From: Flavobacterium commune
GTDB lineage: Bacteria; Bacteroidota; Bacteroidia; Flavobacteriales; Flavobacteriaceae
Reading direction: 5' to 3'
Length of the DNA stretch: 64,000 nt
NCBI RefSeq assembly: GCF_001857965.1
Contig: NZ_CP017774.1
Location: forward strand, 496,001 to 560,000
This document shows positions 1 through 8,734 of the stretch, one piece after another (position 1 is the first letter of the stretch; every line of letters begins with the position of its first letter). Made by a program: the position numbers and the translations under genes. The notes under the pieces are model-generated. The model did no database searches. It saw only the letters and a program-made list of their open reading frames with translations, and was not told the DNA's origin.

Positions 1-410
1 CTCCTCAAACAACTAAAGTTGGAAAATGGCTTAATGATCAGATAACTTTAAAACTAAAAGGTAGCAGAGGTAAAATTAGAAAATTTCTTTCTCCAATTAG
101 AGAAGAAATGCTTGGTGACTTACTTTTAAGAAATGGAGTTGAATGGGAATGGGAAAAACAAAAACATAGAGAAAGCGTTGAAGAGACATTAAAAAATTGG
201 CAGGAGTTACAACATATAGAATCTCAACCTACTAATAAAAACATTACCAAAACTGAAAAAGAATTGATAAAATCTTACAGAGAAAAAGTAACTCAACTTA
301 GGCACAGAAGTAAAAAATGGCATAATGAAAAGAATAAATGGAAACTCGAAATCTTAGACAAAGTTGGTTTTCCATATCCAAAACCTAATGAAACTAATAA
401 AAACCGTTAG
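1..410 (+). CDS. Partial uncharacterised protein (C-terminal part)
   Basis: The reading frame is open from the left edge (frame starting at base 3) to a TAG at 408-410, so the gene begins outside the window. An ATG at 108 lies inside the frame but is probably not the start, because the coding-like sequence continues upstream without a stop. The visible part is about 135 residues, very rich in Lys, Glu, Arg and Trp, with helix-forming charged stretches such as KQKHRESVEETLKNWQEL. I see no signal peptide or membrane segment. I do not recognise the family. A nucleic-acid-associated or mobile-element protein would fit the composition, but nothing proves it. Confidence 0.6.
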   Translation, partial: PQTTKVGKWLNDQITLKLKGSRGKIRKFLSPIREEMLGDLLLRNGVEWEWEKQKHRESVEETLKNWQELQHIESQPTNKNITKTEKELIKSYREKVTQLRHRSKKWHNEKNKWKLEILDKVGFPYPKPNETNKNR

Positions 411-464
411 AGGAATAAAACAACATTCTACAACCCAATAAAAACCTAAATAACTTAAAAATTG

Positions 465-472
465 CATCTTTG
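465..472 (+). promoter_or_regulatory. Candidate -7 element CATCTTTG for the 52-residue gene
   Basis: CATCTTTG differs from the Bacteroidetes -7 consensus TAnnTTTG in one base and lies 35 bases before the ATG at 508. The surrounding 12 bases, GCATCTTTGCAA, recur exactly at 62834-62845 in front of another very small transcription unit. Confidence 0.5.
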
Positions 473-507
473 CAAATAATTTATATTTTCATTATAAATT
501 GAAAATT

Positions 508-666
508 ATGGCAACATCTATTAAAATCACACCTACGGTAAAAGGTAAAGAATCTGAAAGATTCAATGCTGTCATATCTACAAGTAAAACAAATAAAATT
601 TCGGAAGCTAAAAAAGCCAAGATATTTGCTTTAGTAACAAAAATAATGGCAAAAAAGGATAACTAA
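508..666 (+). CDS. Small uncharacterised basic protein (52 aa)
   Basis: ATG at 508 and TAA at 664-666 give a 52-residue protein beginning MATSIKITPTVKGKE and ending IMAKKDN. It is basic, Lys-rich and has no signal peptide or membrane segment. A -7-like element stands 35 bases upstream, which supports it being a real gene. The T/S/K-rich N-terminal strand pattern (IKITPTVKGKESERFNAVI) loosely resembles the arm DNA-binding segment of Bacteroidetes tyrosine recombinases, but the protein is far too short to be an integrase. I do not recognise a function. Confidence 0.5.
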   Translation: MATSIKITPTVKGKESERFNAVISTSKTNKISEAKKAKIFALVTKIMAKKDN

Positions 667-782
667 TATTTTTTTTAAAAAATTACCCGCTGAAGCAGAA
701 ATCCTTTCCGTCTCCACAACTATTTACTTTTTAATAGGATTAGCAAATTCCAATATTTCTAAAATTCCCTCACAACTTGCTC

Positions 783-790
783 TAAATTTG
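783..790 (+). promoter_or_regulatory. -7 promoter element TAAATTTG upstream of the GH95 gene
   Basis: Exact match to TAnnTTTG, 79 bases before the ATG at 870. No TTG at the usual -33 distance was seen. Bases 667-869 contain nothing else I can identify. Confidence 0.45.
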
Positions 791-869
791 TAAGTTTTAG
801 TTATTTTTAGCAACTCAAAATAAAAATCCTAAAACTATTCAACCACATCTTTAAAAAACCAAGCTTTTT

Positions 870-3392
870 ATGTCCATTTTTTATAAAACAAAACCAAATC
901 AACTGAAAATTGTTTCATTTGTAGCTGTTCAAATTCTATTCGCTTCTTTTTGTGAAGCTCAAAACAAAACCAATTCCAATACGCAAGATTTAAAATTATG
1001 GTACGACAAGCCTTCTGAAAAGTGGGTGGAAGCGTTGCCTGTAGGAAATGGAAGAATTGGAGCAATGATATTTGGAGGCGTTGAAGAAGAACTTTTACAA
1101 CTAAACGAGAGTACTTTATGGAGCGGCGGTCCGGTAAAAACAAATGTCAACCCGGAATCAAAAAACTATTTGCCAAAAATCAGGGAAGCCTTACTTCAGG
1201 AGGAAGATTATTCTAAAGCCAATCAATTGACCCGAAAAATGCAAGGCTTGTATTCGCAATCGTATTTACCTTTAGGTGATATTCTTATCAAACAGAATTT
1301 CAATAATGCAAAACCAACGTTTTATTATCGCGATTTGGATATTGAAAATGCTTTGGCAACCACAAAATTCATTATTAATGGTGTCGAATATACCCGAGAA
1401 ATTTTTACTTCTGCCCCAGACAATGTACTATTGGTTAGAATTTCGGCAAATAAAAAAGGAGCACTTACTTTTGATGTTTCTTCTAAAAGTCAATTGAAAT
1501 TCAGTCCAGCAACCAAAGGAAACAACGAACTTATTATTAGCGGAAAAGCACCTGCTAACGTAGATCCTTCTTATTATAACGTGAAAGGAAGAGAGCCTAT
1601 AATATATGAAGATCCAACAGGATGTGATGGTATGCGTTATCAATATCGTATCAAAGCGGTTAACAAAGACGGAAGTGTAACGACAACAGATTCAGAAATT
1701 AAAATTAAAAATGCGAGTGAAGTAATACTTTACATCGCTGCAGCAACCAGTTTCAACGGATTTGACAAATGTCCGGATAAAGACGGAAAAGATGAAAATA
1801 AAATTGCCTCGAACCGAATCAACAAAGCAGTAAAAAAGAGCTATTCGCAATTATTCAACAGCCATATTGCTGATTACAAACATTATTTCGATCGCGTTTC
1901 TTTTGCTGTAAAAGATACGGTGAACACTCCAATTAAATTAAAATTACCTTCTAACGAACGATTGAAAGCCTATTCTAATGGTGCTTATGATCCTAAAATA
2001 GAAACTTTATATTTTCAATACGGAAGATATTTGCTGATTTCTTCTTCACGTCCAGGCGGACCTCCAGCTAATTTACAGGGAATTTGGAACCAAAAACTTC
2101 GTGCGCCATGGAGTTCTAATTACACCATCAACATCAATACCCAAATGAATTATTGGCCAGCTGAAGTAACGAATCTTTCTGAAATGCACCAACCGCTTTT
2201 AGACTGGATTCAAAGTCTGGCTAAAACCGGAAAAGCTACTGCACGCGAGTTTTATAATGCGAATGGTTGGGTTGCTCATCACAATTCCGATTTATGGGCA
2301 TTGAGTAATCCGGTGGGTGATAAAGGTGACGGTGACCCGGTTTGGGCCAACTGGTGGATGGGCGGAAACTGGCTCACACAACATCTTTATGAGCACTACC
2401 GTTTTACAGGAGATAAAAAATTCCTGGCTGAAAAAGCCTATCCTGTTATGAAAGATGCTGCACTTTTTTCATTAGACTGGTTAGTCGAAGATAAAAACGG
2501 CTATTTAGTTACAGCTCCATCTACTTCTCCTGAAAATAAATTCAAAGACAGTAAAGGCAAAGAACAATCAGTATCTGTTGCTACTACGATGGACATGTCA
2601 ATTATTAGAGATTTATTCGATAATTTAATTGAAGCATCCGAAACTTTAGGAACTGATAAAGCTTTCCGAGAAATCTTGATTGCAAAACGAGCGAAACTGT
2701 ATCCATTACAAATTGGAAAAAACGGAACATTGATGGAATGGTATAAGGATTTTGAAGAAACAGATATCCACCATCGTCATGCCTCTCACCTATTTGGTTT
2801 GCATCCAGGAAGAGAAATAACTCCTTTGACAACAGACTTTTTTAAAGCTGCCAAAAAATCGCTTGAAGTTCGCGGAGACGAAGGAACAGGATGGAGCAAA
2901 GGATGGAAAATCAACTGGTGGGCAAGATTACAGGATGGCGATCATGCGTACTCTTTGATCAGACAGCTTTTAAATTACGTTGACCCTTCCAGTGGAAATT
3001 CAGGTGCGGGAGGAACTTATCCTAACTTTTTTGATGCACATCCTCCTTTCCAAATTGACGGAAATTTTGCGGGTACAGCGGGTATGACTGAAATGCTTTT
3101 GCAAAGTCAAGCCAATTATATCCAATTATTGCCTGCCTTGCCTAAAGCCTGGAGTGAAGGCAACGTAAAAGGACTGATTGCCCGAGGTGGATTTGAAATT
3201 GATATGGATTGGAGCAAACAACAACTTAATAATGCCACTGTAAAATCATTAAATGGTGCTGAATGTATCATTATTACAAAAGTACCGGTGAAAATCAAAG
3301 ATTCTGATATTGTTTCACAAAAAATTGACAATGGCTACAAAATTTCATTTAAAACATCCAAAGGTAAAACCTATCAAATAGTCAAATTATAA
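870..3392 (+). CDS. Secreted glycoside hydrolase family 95 (alpha-L-fucosidase type)
   Basis: This 840-residue protein has an N-terminal export signal ending near the EAQNK sequence (about residue 31), followed by the GH95 N-terminal signature LPVGNGRIGAMIFGG. The (alpha/alpha)6-barrel part carries NINTQMNYWPAE. N421 and N423, E555 in TSPENKF and D730 in QIDGNFAG match the catalytic Asn/Asn, Glu and Asp set described for GH95 1,2-alpha-L-fucosidase. Length is normal for the family and all key residues are present, so it should be active. It removes terminal fucose, or in some members L-galactose, from glycans in the periplasm or at the cell surface. No SusC/SusD pair is beside it. The next gene on the same strand is another secreted carbohydrate-linked protein, but a terminator at 3423-3460 separates them. 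Confidence 0.93.
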   Translation: MSIFYKTKPNQLKIVSFVAVQILFASFCEAQNKTNSNTQDLKLWYDKPSEKWVEALPVGNGRIGAMIFGGVEEELLQLNESTLWSGGPVKTNVNPESKNYLPKIREALLQEEDYSKANQLTRKMQGLYSQSYLPLGDILIKQNFNNAKPTFYYRDLDIENALATTKFIINGVEYTREIFTSAPDNVLLVRISANKKGALTFDVSSKSQLKFSPATKGNNELIISGKAPANVDPSYYNVKGREPIIYEDPTGCDGMRYQYRIKAVNKDGSVTTTDSEIKIKNASEVILYIAAATSFNGFDKCPDKDGKDENKIASNRINKAVKKSYSQLFNSHIADYKHYFDRVSFAVKDTVNTPIKLKLPSNERLKAYSNGAYDPKIETLYFQYGRYLLISSSRPGGPPANLQGIWNQKLRAPWSSNYTININTQMNYWPAEVTNLSEMHQPLLDWIQSLAKTGKATAREFYNANGWVAHHNSDLWALSNPVGDKGDGDPVWANWWMGGNWLTQHLYEHYRFTGDKKFLAEKAYPVMKDAALFSLDWLVEDKNGYLVTAPSTSPENKFKDSKGKEQSVSVATTMDMSIIRDLFDNLIEASETLGTDKAFREILIAKRAKLYPLQIGKNGTLMEWYKDFEETDIHHRHASHLFGLHPGREITPLTTDFFKAAKKSLEVRGDEGTGWSKGWKINWWARLQDGDHAYSLIRQLLNYVDPSSGNSGAGGTYPNFFDAHPPFQIDGNFAGTAGMTEMLLQSQANYIQLLPALPKAWSEGNVKGLIARGGFEIDMDWSKQQLNNATVKSLNGAECIIITKVPVKIKDSDIVSQKIDNGYKISFKTSKGKTYQIVKL

Positions 3393-3422
3393 CCAAAACA
3401 TTCAACGTTTTACAAACTTTAC

Positions 3423-3460
3423 ACAGTCGTTTTATTTTTTAATAAAGCGACTGTTTTTTA
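3423..3460 (+). terminator. Intrinsic terminator after the GH95 gene
   Basis: ACAGTCGTTTTATT pairs with AATAAAGCGACTGT (one G-T pair) around a short T loop and is followed by TTTTTTA. Confidence 0.8.
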
Positions 3461-3531
3461 TTTATAAATGGAACACAGCAATTCTTTGGCTTTTACTTTA
3501 GATTGAATTTGCGGTAAATTTCAGCAAAAAA

Positions 3532-3557
3532 ACTTTCGATTACTTTCGATTACTTTC
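3532..3557 (+). repeat. Short tandem repeat, unit ACTTTCGATT x 2.6
   Basis: Two complete and one partial copy of the 10-base unit lie in the 236-base gap before the DUF1593 gene. A -7-like TATATTAG at 3588-3595 follows it. Confidence 0.7.
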
Positions 3558-3628
3558 TTTTATTTTTTATTTATTCAAAAAATAAGCTATATTAGCCAAG
3601 CTTAATTAGATAACTATTTTTTAAAACT

Positions 3629-4918
3629 ATGAAAAATCCAGTTTTAGTTGCCTTATTTTGTTTGATGCAAACCCTAATTTTAGCGCAAAGTCCAACACCT
3701 TCAAAACCCCGAATTTTAATTAGTACCGATATTGGCGGCACCGATCCTGATGACAATCAATCCATGACTCATTTGCTTATGAACAGCGATTTGTTTCAAT
3801 TTGAAGGGCTTGTTTCGTCACCATCTTATGGAGAAGGCAATAAAAAAGAAATACTAAGAATGATTGATATCTATGAAAAAGACCTGCCTAAACTGAACAA
3901 ACACAATAAAAAATTAGCCAAACCGGATTTTCTACGTTCCATTTGCAAACAAGGCCGTAAAGGAAATGCTCCTTTTTCCGGATATACAACCGCAACCGAA
4001 GGTTCGGACTGGATTATTAAATGTGCTAAAAAACAAAGTGAGCATCCGTTATGGATTTTAGACTGGGGCGGACTGGAAGATATTGCTCAGGCTTTGCATG
4101 ATGCACCGGAAATTCAACATAAAATCAGAATTTACTGGATAGGCGGACCCAATAAAAAATGGAGTGCTAATAGTTATGCTTATATCGCAGAGAATTTTCC
4201 AAACTTATTCTTTATCGAAGTAAATTCCAGTTATTATGGTTTCTTTTCAAACAATACTGAACCTGACACCATCAACACTTCGGATTATTACAACAGGGTT
4301 ATTCAGGGCGGCGGTCATTTAGGAATGGATTTTAAAAACTATTATGATGGCGAAATCAAAATGGGTGACTCTCCTTCTCTCTTTTATATGATGGATGGCA
4401 ATCCCGAAAAACCCGAAAGAGAAAGTTGGGGAGGTAGCTTTGAAAAAATTACTTATAGCCCTAGAACTATCTATAATCAAACAACCACATTAAAAGATAC
4501 GGTAGCATTTTGTTCTATTATCGAAATTCATTTAAAAGGACCAAAAATAGAAATCCCATCTGATTCAGTTTGTTTTTGGATGGAAATTCCATACGGAAAA
4601 ACAATCCAAAAATGGCCTGGATATCATCTGGGCAACGGCGATTATGCAATAAGATACATTCCTAAAAAAGCCGAAAATTTGCATTATCGTTTCACATCTA
4701 AAATTGCTGAGATTAACGGACTTGAAGGAGATATTGTCGTTAGCAATTTATGGCCCGGTAAAAAACATTCAACTGATTATCCACTAGGAAACCATTGGTA
4801 CAGTGACAAATCGGACATTAATTTATATGATGAAAAAATTCAAGGCGGGAAAACAGTATTAAAATGGCGAAATGTTATTTTAGATGATTGGGCAAAACGT
4901 TGGAAATGGTTAAAATAA
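3629..4918 (+). CDS. Secreted nucleoside-hydrolase-like protein (DUF1593 / Sde182-like)
   Basis: The 429-residue protein starts with a cleavable signal peptide (MKNPVLVALFCLMQTLILAQ). It continues with PRILISTDIGGTDPDDNQS, the DTD/GxDPDD-type metal-binding loop of the nucleoside-hydrolase fold (about residues 27-45), then IYWIGGPNKKW near residue 170. The C-terminal third is a beta-rich domain, as in DUF1593 proteins called cellulose-binding Sde182-like. Members are secreted and often accompany glycan degradation. The substrate is not established from sequence. The preceding GH95 gene suggests a shared role in glycan use. A -7-like TATATTAG at 3588 could be its promoter. The start is set by the signal peptide. 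Confidence 0.82.
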   Translation: MKNPVLVALFCLMQTLILAQSPTPSKPRILISTDIGGTDPDDNQSMTHLLMNSDLFQFEGLVSSPSYGEGNKKEILRMIDIYEKDLPKLNKHNKKLAKPDFLRSICKQGRKGNAPFSGYTTATEGSDWIIKCAKKQSEHPLWILDWGGLEDIAQALHDAPEIQHKIRIYWIGGPNKKWSANSYAYIAENFPNLFFIEVNSSYYGFFSNNTEPDTINTSDYYNRVIQGGGHLGMDFKNYYDGEIKMGDSPSLFYMMDGNPEKPERESWGGSFEKITYSPRTIYNQTTTLKDTVAFCSIIEIHLKGPKIEIPSDSVCFWMEIPYGKTIQKWPGYHLGNGDYAIRYIPKKAENLHYRFTSKIAEINGLEGDIVVSNLWPGKKHSTDYPLGNHWYSDKSDINLYDEKIQGGKTVLKWRNVILDDWAKRWKWLK

Positions 4919-4978
4919 AACTATGCGATGCTAAATCCTTCTAATTTTAGCTATCAGCAAAGTTGCCAATAAACTTTG

Positions 4979-4986
4979 TAACTTTG
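4979..4986 (+). promoter_or_regulatory. -7 promoter element TAACTTTG for uvrB
   Basis: Exact match to TAnnTTTG, 28 bases before the uvrB ATG. It sits in a repetitive stretch with several TTTG and TTGCAAC words (4960-5005). Confidence 0.6.
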
Positions 4987-5014
4987 CAACTTCCAACATT
5001 GCAACAGAAAACAA

Positions 5015-7006
5015 ATGAAATTCCAAGTCGTATCGGATTACCAACCCAAAGGAGACCAGCCTCAGGCAATTGAAAAATTAGCTCAAGGGATTGAAGCTGG
5101 CGAACAATTCCAAACACTTTTAGGTGTTACAGGTTCGGGAAAAACATTTACGGTGGCCAATGTCATTCAGGAAGTACAAAGACCTACACTGGTTTTGGCG
5201 CACAACAAAACTTTAGCAGCACAATTGTACTCAGAATTCAAGCAGTTCTTCCCCAACAATGCCGTAGAATATTTTGTTTCTTATTACGATTATTACCAGC
5301 CTGAAGCTTTTATGCCTATTACAGGCGTTTTCATCGAAAAAGATTTATCCATCAACGAAGAGCTGGAAAAGATGCGTTTGAGCACTACTTCTTCGCTGCT
5401 TTCGGGACGAAGAGACATTCTGGTGGTAGCTTCGGTTTCTTGTTTGTACGGTATCGGGAATCCCGTGGAATTTCAGAAAAACGTAATTGCATTGGAACGG
5501 GATCAGGAAATTTCGAGAACCAAGTTATTGCACTCCTTAGTACAAAGTTTATATTCCAGAACCGAGGCCGATTTTACACCCGGGAATTTCAGAATTAAAG
5601 GCGATACAGTGGAAATTTTCCCAAGTTATGCCGATGATGCCTATCGCATTCACTTTTTTGGTGACGAAATCGAAGAAATAGAATCTTTTGATGTTCAATC
5701 TTCGAAAGTAATTGAACGATTTGATAAACTGACCATTTACCCGGCTAATATGTTTGTGACTTCGCCAGATGTGTTGCAAGGTGCTATTTGGGAAATCCAG
5801 CAGGATTTAGTCAAACAAGTCGATTATTTCAAAGAAATAGGCAAACATCTCGAAGCCAAACGATTGGAAGAAAGAACTAATTTTGACTTAGAAATGATTC
5901 GGGAATTGGGTTATTGTTCCGGAATCGAAAATTACTCTCGTTATCTTGACGGCAGACAGGCCGGAACACGCCCTTTCTGTTTGTTGGATTATTTCCCAAA
6001 AGATTATCTGATGGTCGTTGACGAAAGTCACGTAACACTTTCTCAGGTTCACGCCATGTACGGAGGCGACAGAAGCCGAAAAGAAAATTTGGTGGAATAC
6101 GGCTTTAGACTTCCCGCAGCCATGGACAACCGACCGTTAAAATTTGACGAATTTGAAGCGATGCAAAATCAGGTGATTTATGTTTCGGCGACACCTGCTG
6201 ATTATGAGTTACAAAAATGCGATGGTGTCTATGTGGAACAAATTATTCGTCCTACAGGATTATTGGATCCGGTTATCGAAATTCGTCCAAGTTTGAATCA
6301 AATTGACGATTTGATCGAAGAAATTCAGCAACGTTGTGAACTGGACGAACGTGTTTTAGTAACCACTCTAACCAAGAGAATGGCGGAAGAATTAGCCAAA
6401 TATCTAACTAAGGTAAGTATTCGTTGTCGTTATATTCATTCGGATGTAGATACATTAGAACGCATAGAAATCATGCAGGATTTACGAAAAGGAATCTTTG
6501 ATGTGCTAATTGGTGTCAACTTATTGCGTGAAGGGTTGGATTTACCAGAAGTTTCTTTGGTTGCTATTTTGGATGCAGATAAGGAGGGATTTTTACGTTC
6601 TCATCGTTCGCTGACACAAACTGTTGGTCGTGCTGCACGAAACCTGAACGGAAAGGCGATTATGTATGCGGATAAAATTACCGACAGCATGCAAAAAACA
6701 ATTGACGAAACCAATTACAGAAGAAGCAAACAGATTAATTTTAATACTGTCAATAACATTGTTCCGCAAGCATTGAACAAGAAAATCGACAGTGCTTTTA
6801 CTAAAAATCCTTTGGTAGAATACGAACTGGGACATACCATACCTACTGCGGCCGAACCCGAAAACCAATACCTGTCGAAAACAGAAATCGACAAACTAAT
6901 TCGTGAAAAACGAAAATCAATGGAAAAAGCCGCTAAAGAACTGGACTTTATGCAAGCCGCAAAATTGCGTGATGAAATCAAGAAATTACAGGAACAACTG
7001 GCTTAA
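5015..7006 (+). CDS. uvrB: UvrABC excinuclease subunit B
   Basis: UvrB is the damage-verifying helicase-like subunit of nucleotide excision repair. It is loaded by UvrA and recruits UvrC. The 663-residue protein shows Walker A GVTGSGKT (residues 37-44), the beta-hairpin region YYDYYQPEAF that clamps DNA (near residue 90), the DEAD-like motif VVDESHVTLSQ, helicase motif VI (QTVGRAARN) and a C-terminal UVR domain (EKAAKELDFMQAAKLRDEIK) that contacts UvrC. Length is normal. The start ATG fits a -7 element 28 bases upstream. The gene is transcribed alone and converges on the TerB-like gene with a gap of only four bases. The chromosomal locus also holds photolyase genes further along, but uvrB shows no link to them. 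Confidence 0.98.
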   Translation: MKFQVVSDYQPKGDQPQAIEKLAQGIEAGEQFQTLLGVTGSGKTFTVANVIQEVQRPTLVLAHNKTLAAQLYSEFKQFFPNNAVEYFVSYYDYYQPEAFMPITGVFIEKDLSINEELEKMRLSTTSSLLSGRRDILVVASVSCLYGIGNPVEFQKNVIALERDQEISRTKLLHSLVQSLYSRTEADFTPGNFRIKGDTVEIFPSYADDAYRIHFFGDEIEEIESFDVQSSKVIERFDKLTIYPANMFVTSPDVLQGAIWEIQQDLVKQVDYFKEIGKHLEAKRLEERTNFDLEMIRELGYCSGIENYSRYLDGRQAGTRPFCLLDYFPKDYLMVVDESHVTLSQVHAMYGGDRSRKENLVEYGFRLPAAMDNRPLKFDEFEAMQNQVIYVSATPADYELQKCDGVYVEQIIRPTGLLDPVIEIRPSLNQIDDLIEEIQQRCELDERVLVTTLTKRMAEELAKYLTKVSIRCRYIHSDVDTLERIEIMQDLRKGIFDVLIGVNLLREGLDLPEVSLVAILDADKEGFLRSHRSLTQTVGRAARNLNGKAIMYADKITDSMQKTIDETNYRRSKQINFNTVNNIVPQALNKKIDSAFTKNPLVEYELGHTIPTAAEPENQYLSKTEIDKLIREKRKSMEKAAKELDFMQAAKLRDEIKKLQEQLA

Positions 7007-7010
7007 AAGT

Positions 7011-7406
7011 CTATTCTTCCTGAAAAATTTTCCACAAATTATCATCTGAAATGATGGTATTAGGAGCATTTTTTACCTTTTTGATTAATACTTTAATCGC
7101 ATCGGTATCTAATCCCATACTTATGGCAATATGAACAATTAAATCCGGATCTTGTTTGTACAACACACCGTCATTTTGAAAAAAGACAAGCAACTGATAG
7201 AATTGTTTGATTCGGTTCAGTTTCATGTTATCCGGCAAAGTAGGCATCTCCTGACTCAATAAATCCATGAACCCTCCTTTTTCAAAATTCAATTCGTTAG
7301 CTATTAAAAATAAAAAATCATAGCCTTTTTTACTCAACTGACCATCAACTGTTGCAAAGGCAATCATTTCTAAAAGCAATTTCTTTTTTTCTTCGTAAGC
7401 TTCCAT
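7011..7406 (-). CDS. TerB-like all-helical protein
   Basis: 131 residues, predicted all alpha-helical, cytoplasmic, without signal or membrane segment. The segment EMIAFATVDGQLSKKGYDFL followed by LNFEKGGF, with a second helical part including DGVLYKQDPDLIVHIAISMGLD, matches the layout of TerB-fold proteins, where an acidic helix pair binds metal. The conserved D-x-x-hydrophobic pattern of TerB is only partly present, so the assignment is to fold rather than to tellurite resistance. It faces uvrB tail to tail, four bases apart. The upstream region contains TTTATCAT palindromes shared with the divergent epimerase gene. Confidence 0.55.
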   Translation of the reverse strand: MEAYEEKKKLLLEMIAFATVDGQLSKKGYDFLFLIANELNFEKGGFMDLLSQEMPTLPDNMKLNRIKQFYQLLVFFQNDGVLYKQDPDLIVHIAISMGLDTDAIKVLIKKVKNAPNTIISDDNLWKIFQEE

Positions 7407-7717
7407 ATCATAAATAATTTAAGCTAATTTATCATTTTTTATGATAAAACCCCAAAAAAATAGCTTCGATTAAACAATTTAATCGAAAAATCACATTTTT
7501 TTTCCAACATAAAAAAGCAAAAAACAGCATAAAATTAACTTTTAGGAACAAAAACACTTAGAGAGTAAAACCACTTTTTAAACAAACCGTTTTTATCGAT
7601 ATACTTTTTTATGATATCTTCAAAATGAGATTAAAAAAATCCGAAAATCAAAATTCTGCATTTCCGACATTTTTTTTTCATTTATATAGCTTAATTTTAT
7701 CATAAAACGAGACTATT
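7407..7717. other. Divergent intergenic region with repeated TTTATCAT/ATGATAAA palindromes
   Basis: 311 bases between the TerB-like gene and the epimerase gene. They contain TTTATCAT-(5)-ATGATAAA at 7428-7448, a perfect 10-base-stem hairpin TTCGATTAAA-caa-TTTAATCGAA at 7465-7487, and TTTTATCATAAAA at 7694-7706 just before the epimerase start. No perfect TAnnTTTG was found. The repeats suggest an operator, but this is inference. Confidence 0.45.
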
Positions 7718-8728
7718 ATGGAATTGATCATAAGAGAATACGAGCTACAATTAAAGCACACCTTTACAATCTCTAGAGAATCAATTGATATTCAGCCTTC
7801 CTTAATTGTACAATTAAAAAATGGCGGATTCTCAGGATACGGTGAAGCTACTTCAAATCCTTATTACAACATTAGTGTACCAATGATGAAACAGGATTTA
7901 GAAGCAATACGTTCCCTAATAGAGTCTTCTGTTGACGAAACTCCCGAAGAATTCTGGACAAAAGTATATCCTTTCTTAAAGCATGATATGTTTGCACTTT
8001 GTGCGCTGGATATGGCCTACACCGATTTGTATGCCCGAAAAAAAGGTAAAAAACTGCATGAACTTTGGGATTATAACATCGAAAGAAACCCTTTGACTAA
8101 TTATACCATCGGAATTGATTCTATCGATAAAATGGTGGCTAAAATGAAAGAACTGCCCTGGCCTATCTACAAAATAAAATTAGGTACCAGCGAAGATATT
8201 GCCATCGTAAAAACACTTAGAGAACATACCGATGCTATTTTTAGAATTGATGCCAATTGTGGTTGGGAAATCGAAGAAACACTCAATAACGCCATAGAAT
8301 TAAAAAAACTAGGCGTTGAATTCCTCGAACAACCGCTAAAAGCAGACGACTGGAATGGTCACGAAATTGTTTATAAACATTCCGTTTTACCAATTATTGC
8401 TGACGAAAGTTGTATTATTGAGCAAGATGTTGCCAAATGTTACAATCATTTTCATGGGATAAATATCAAATTAGTGAAATGTGGAGGCTTGACTCCTGCC
8501 CGAAGAATGATTCAACAAGCCAAAAAACTAGGATTAAAAACCATGGTAGGCTGCATGACAGAATCTTCTGTTGGAATTTCTGCTATCGCACATTTATTAC
8601 CACAATTGGATTATGTTGACATGGATGGTGCCTTACTTTTAACAGAAGATATTGCCAGCGGAGTACAAATTGAAAAGGGAAAAATTGGCTATTCTCATCT
8701 AAATGGCACAGGCGTTGTTTTAAAATAA
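7718..8728 (+). CDS. Dipeptide epimerase (L-Ala-D/L-Glu epimerase family, enolase superfamily)
   Basis: 336 residues with the capping domain first, then the TIM barrel. Seen in order: the KxK catalytic pair in YKIKLGT (K152 and K154), metal ligands in FRIDANCGW, EQPLKAD and ADES, and the opposite-face lysine segment NIKLVKCGG (about residues 249-257). These are the hallmarks of the muconate-lactonising subgroup that epimerises dipeptides such as L-Ala-D-Glu released from peptidoglycan. A role in murein-peptide recycling is the best guess, since exact specificity cannot be read from sequence. The next gene, a PLP enzyme, follows after six bases, so the two are probably co-transcribed. Confidence 0.88.
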   Translation: MELIIREYELQLKHTFTISRESIDIQPSLIVQLKNGGFSGYGEATSNPYYNISVPMMKQDLEAIRSLIESSVDETPEEFWTKVYPFLKHDMFALCALDMAYTDLYARKKGKKLHELWDYNIERNPLTNYTIGIDSIDKMVAKMKELPWPIYKIKLGTSEDIAIVKTLREHTDAIFRIDANCGWEIEETLNNAIELKKLGVEFLEQPLKADDWNGHEIVYKHSVLPIIADESCIIEQDVAKCYNHFHGINIKLVKCGGLTPARRMIQQAKKLGLKTMVGCMTESSVGISAIAHLLPQLDYVDMDGALLLTEDIASGVQIEKGKIGYSHLNGTGVVLK

Positions 8729-8734
8729 CAATTG

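Noticed and set aside
868..1150. Antisense open frames inside the GH95 gene
   Set aside because: They are shadows of the strongly supported coding frame and show no domain, signal or start support.
7011..7406. TerB-like gene as a tellurite-resistance determinant
   Set aside because: No other ter genes are near and the metal-binding residues are only partly present.
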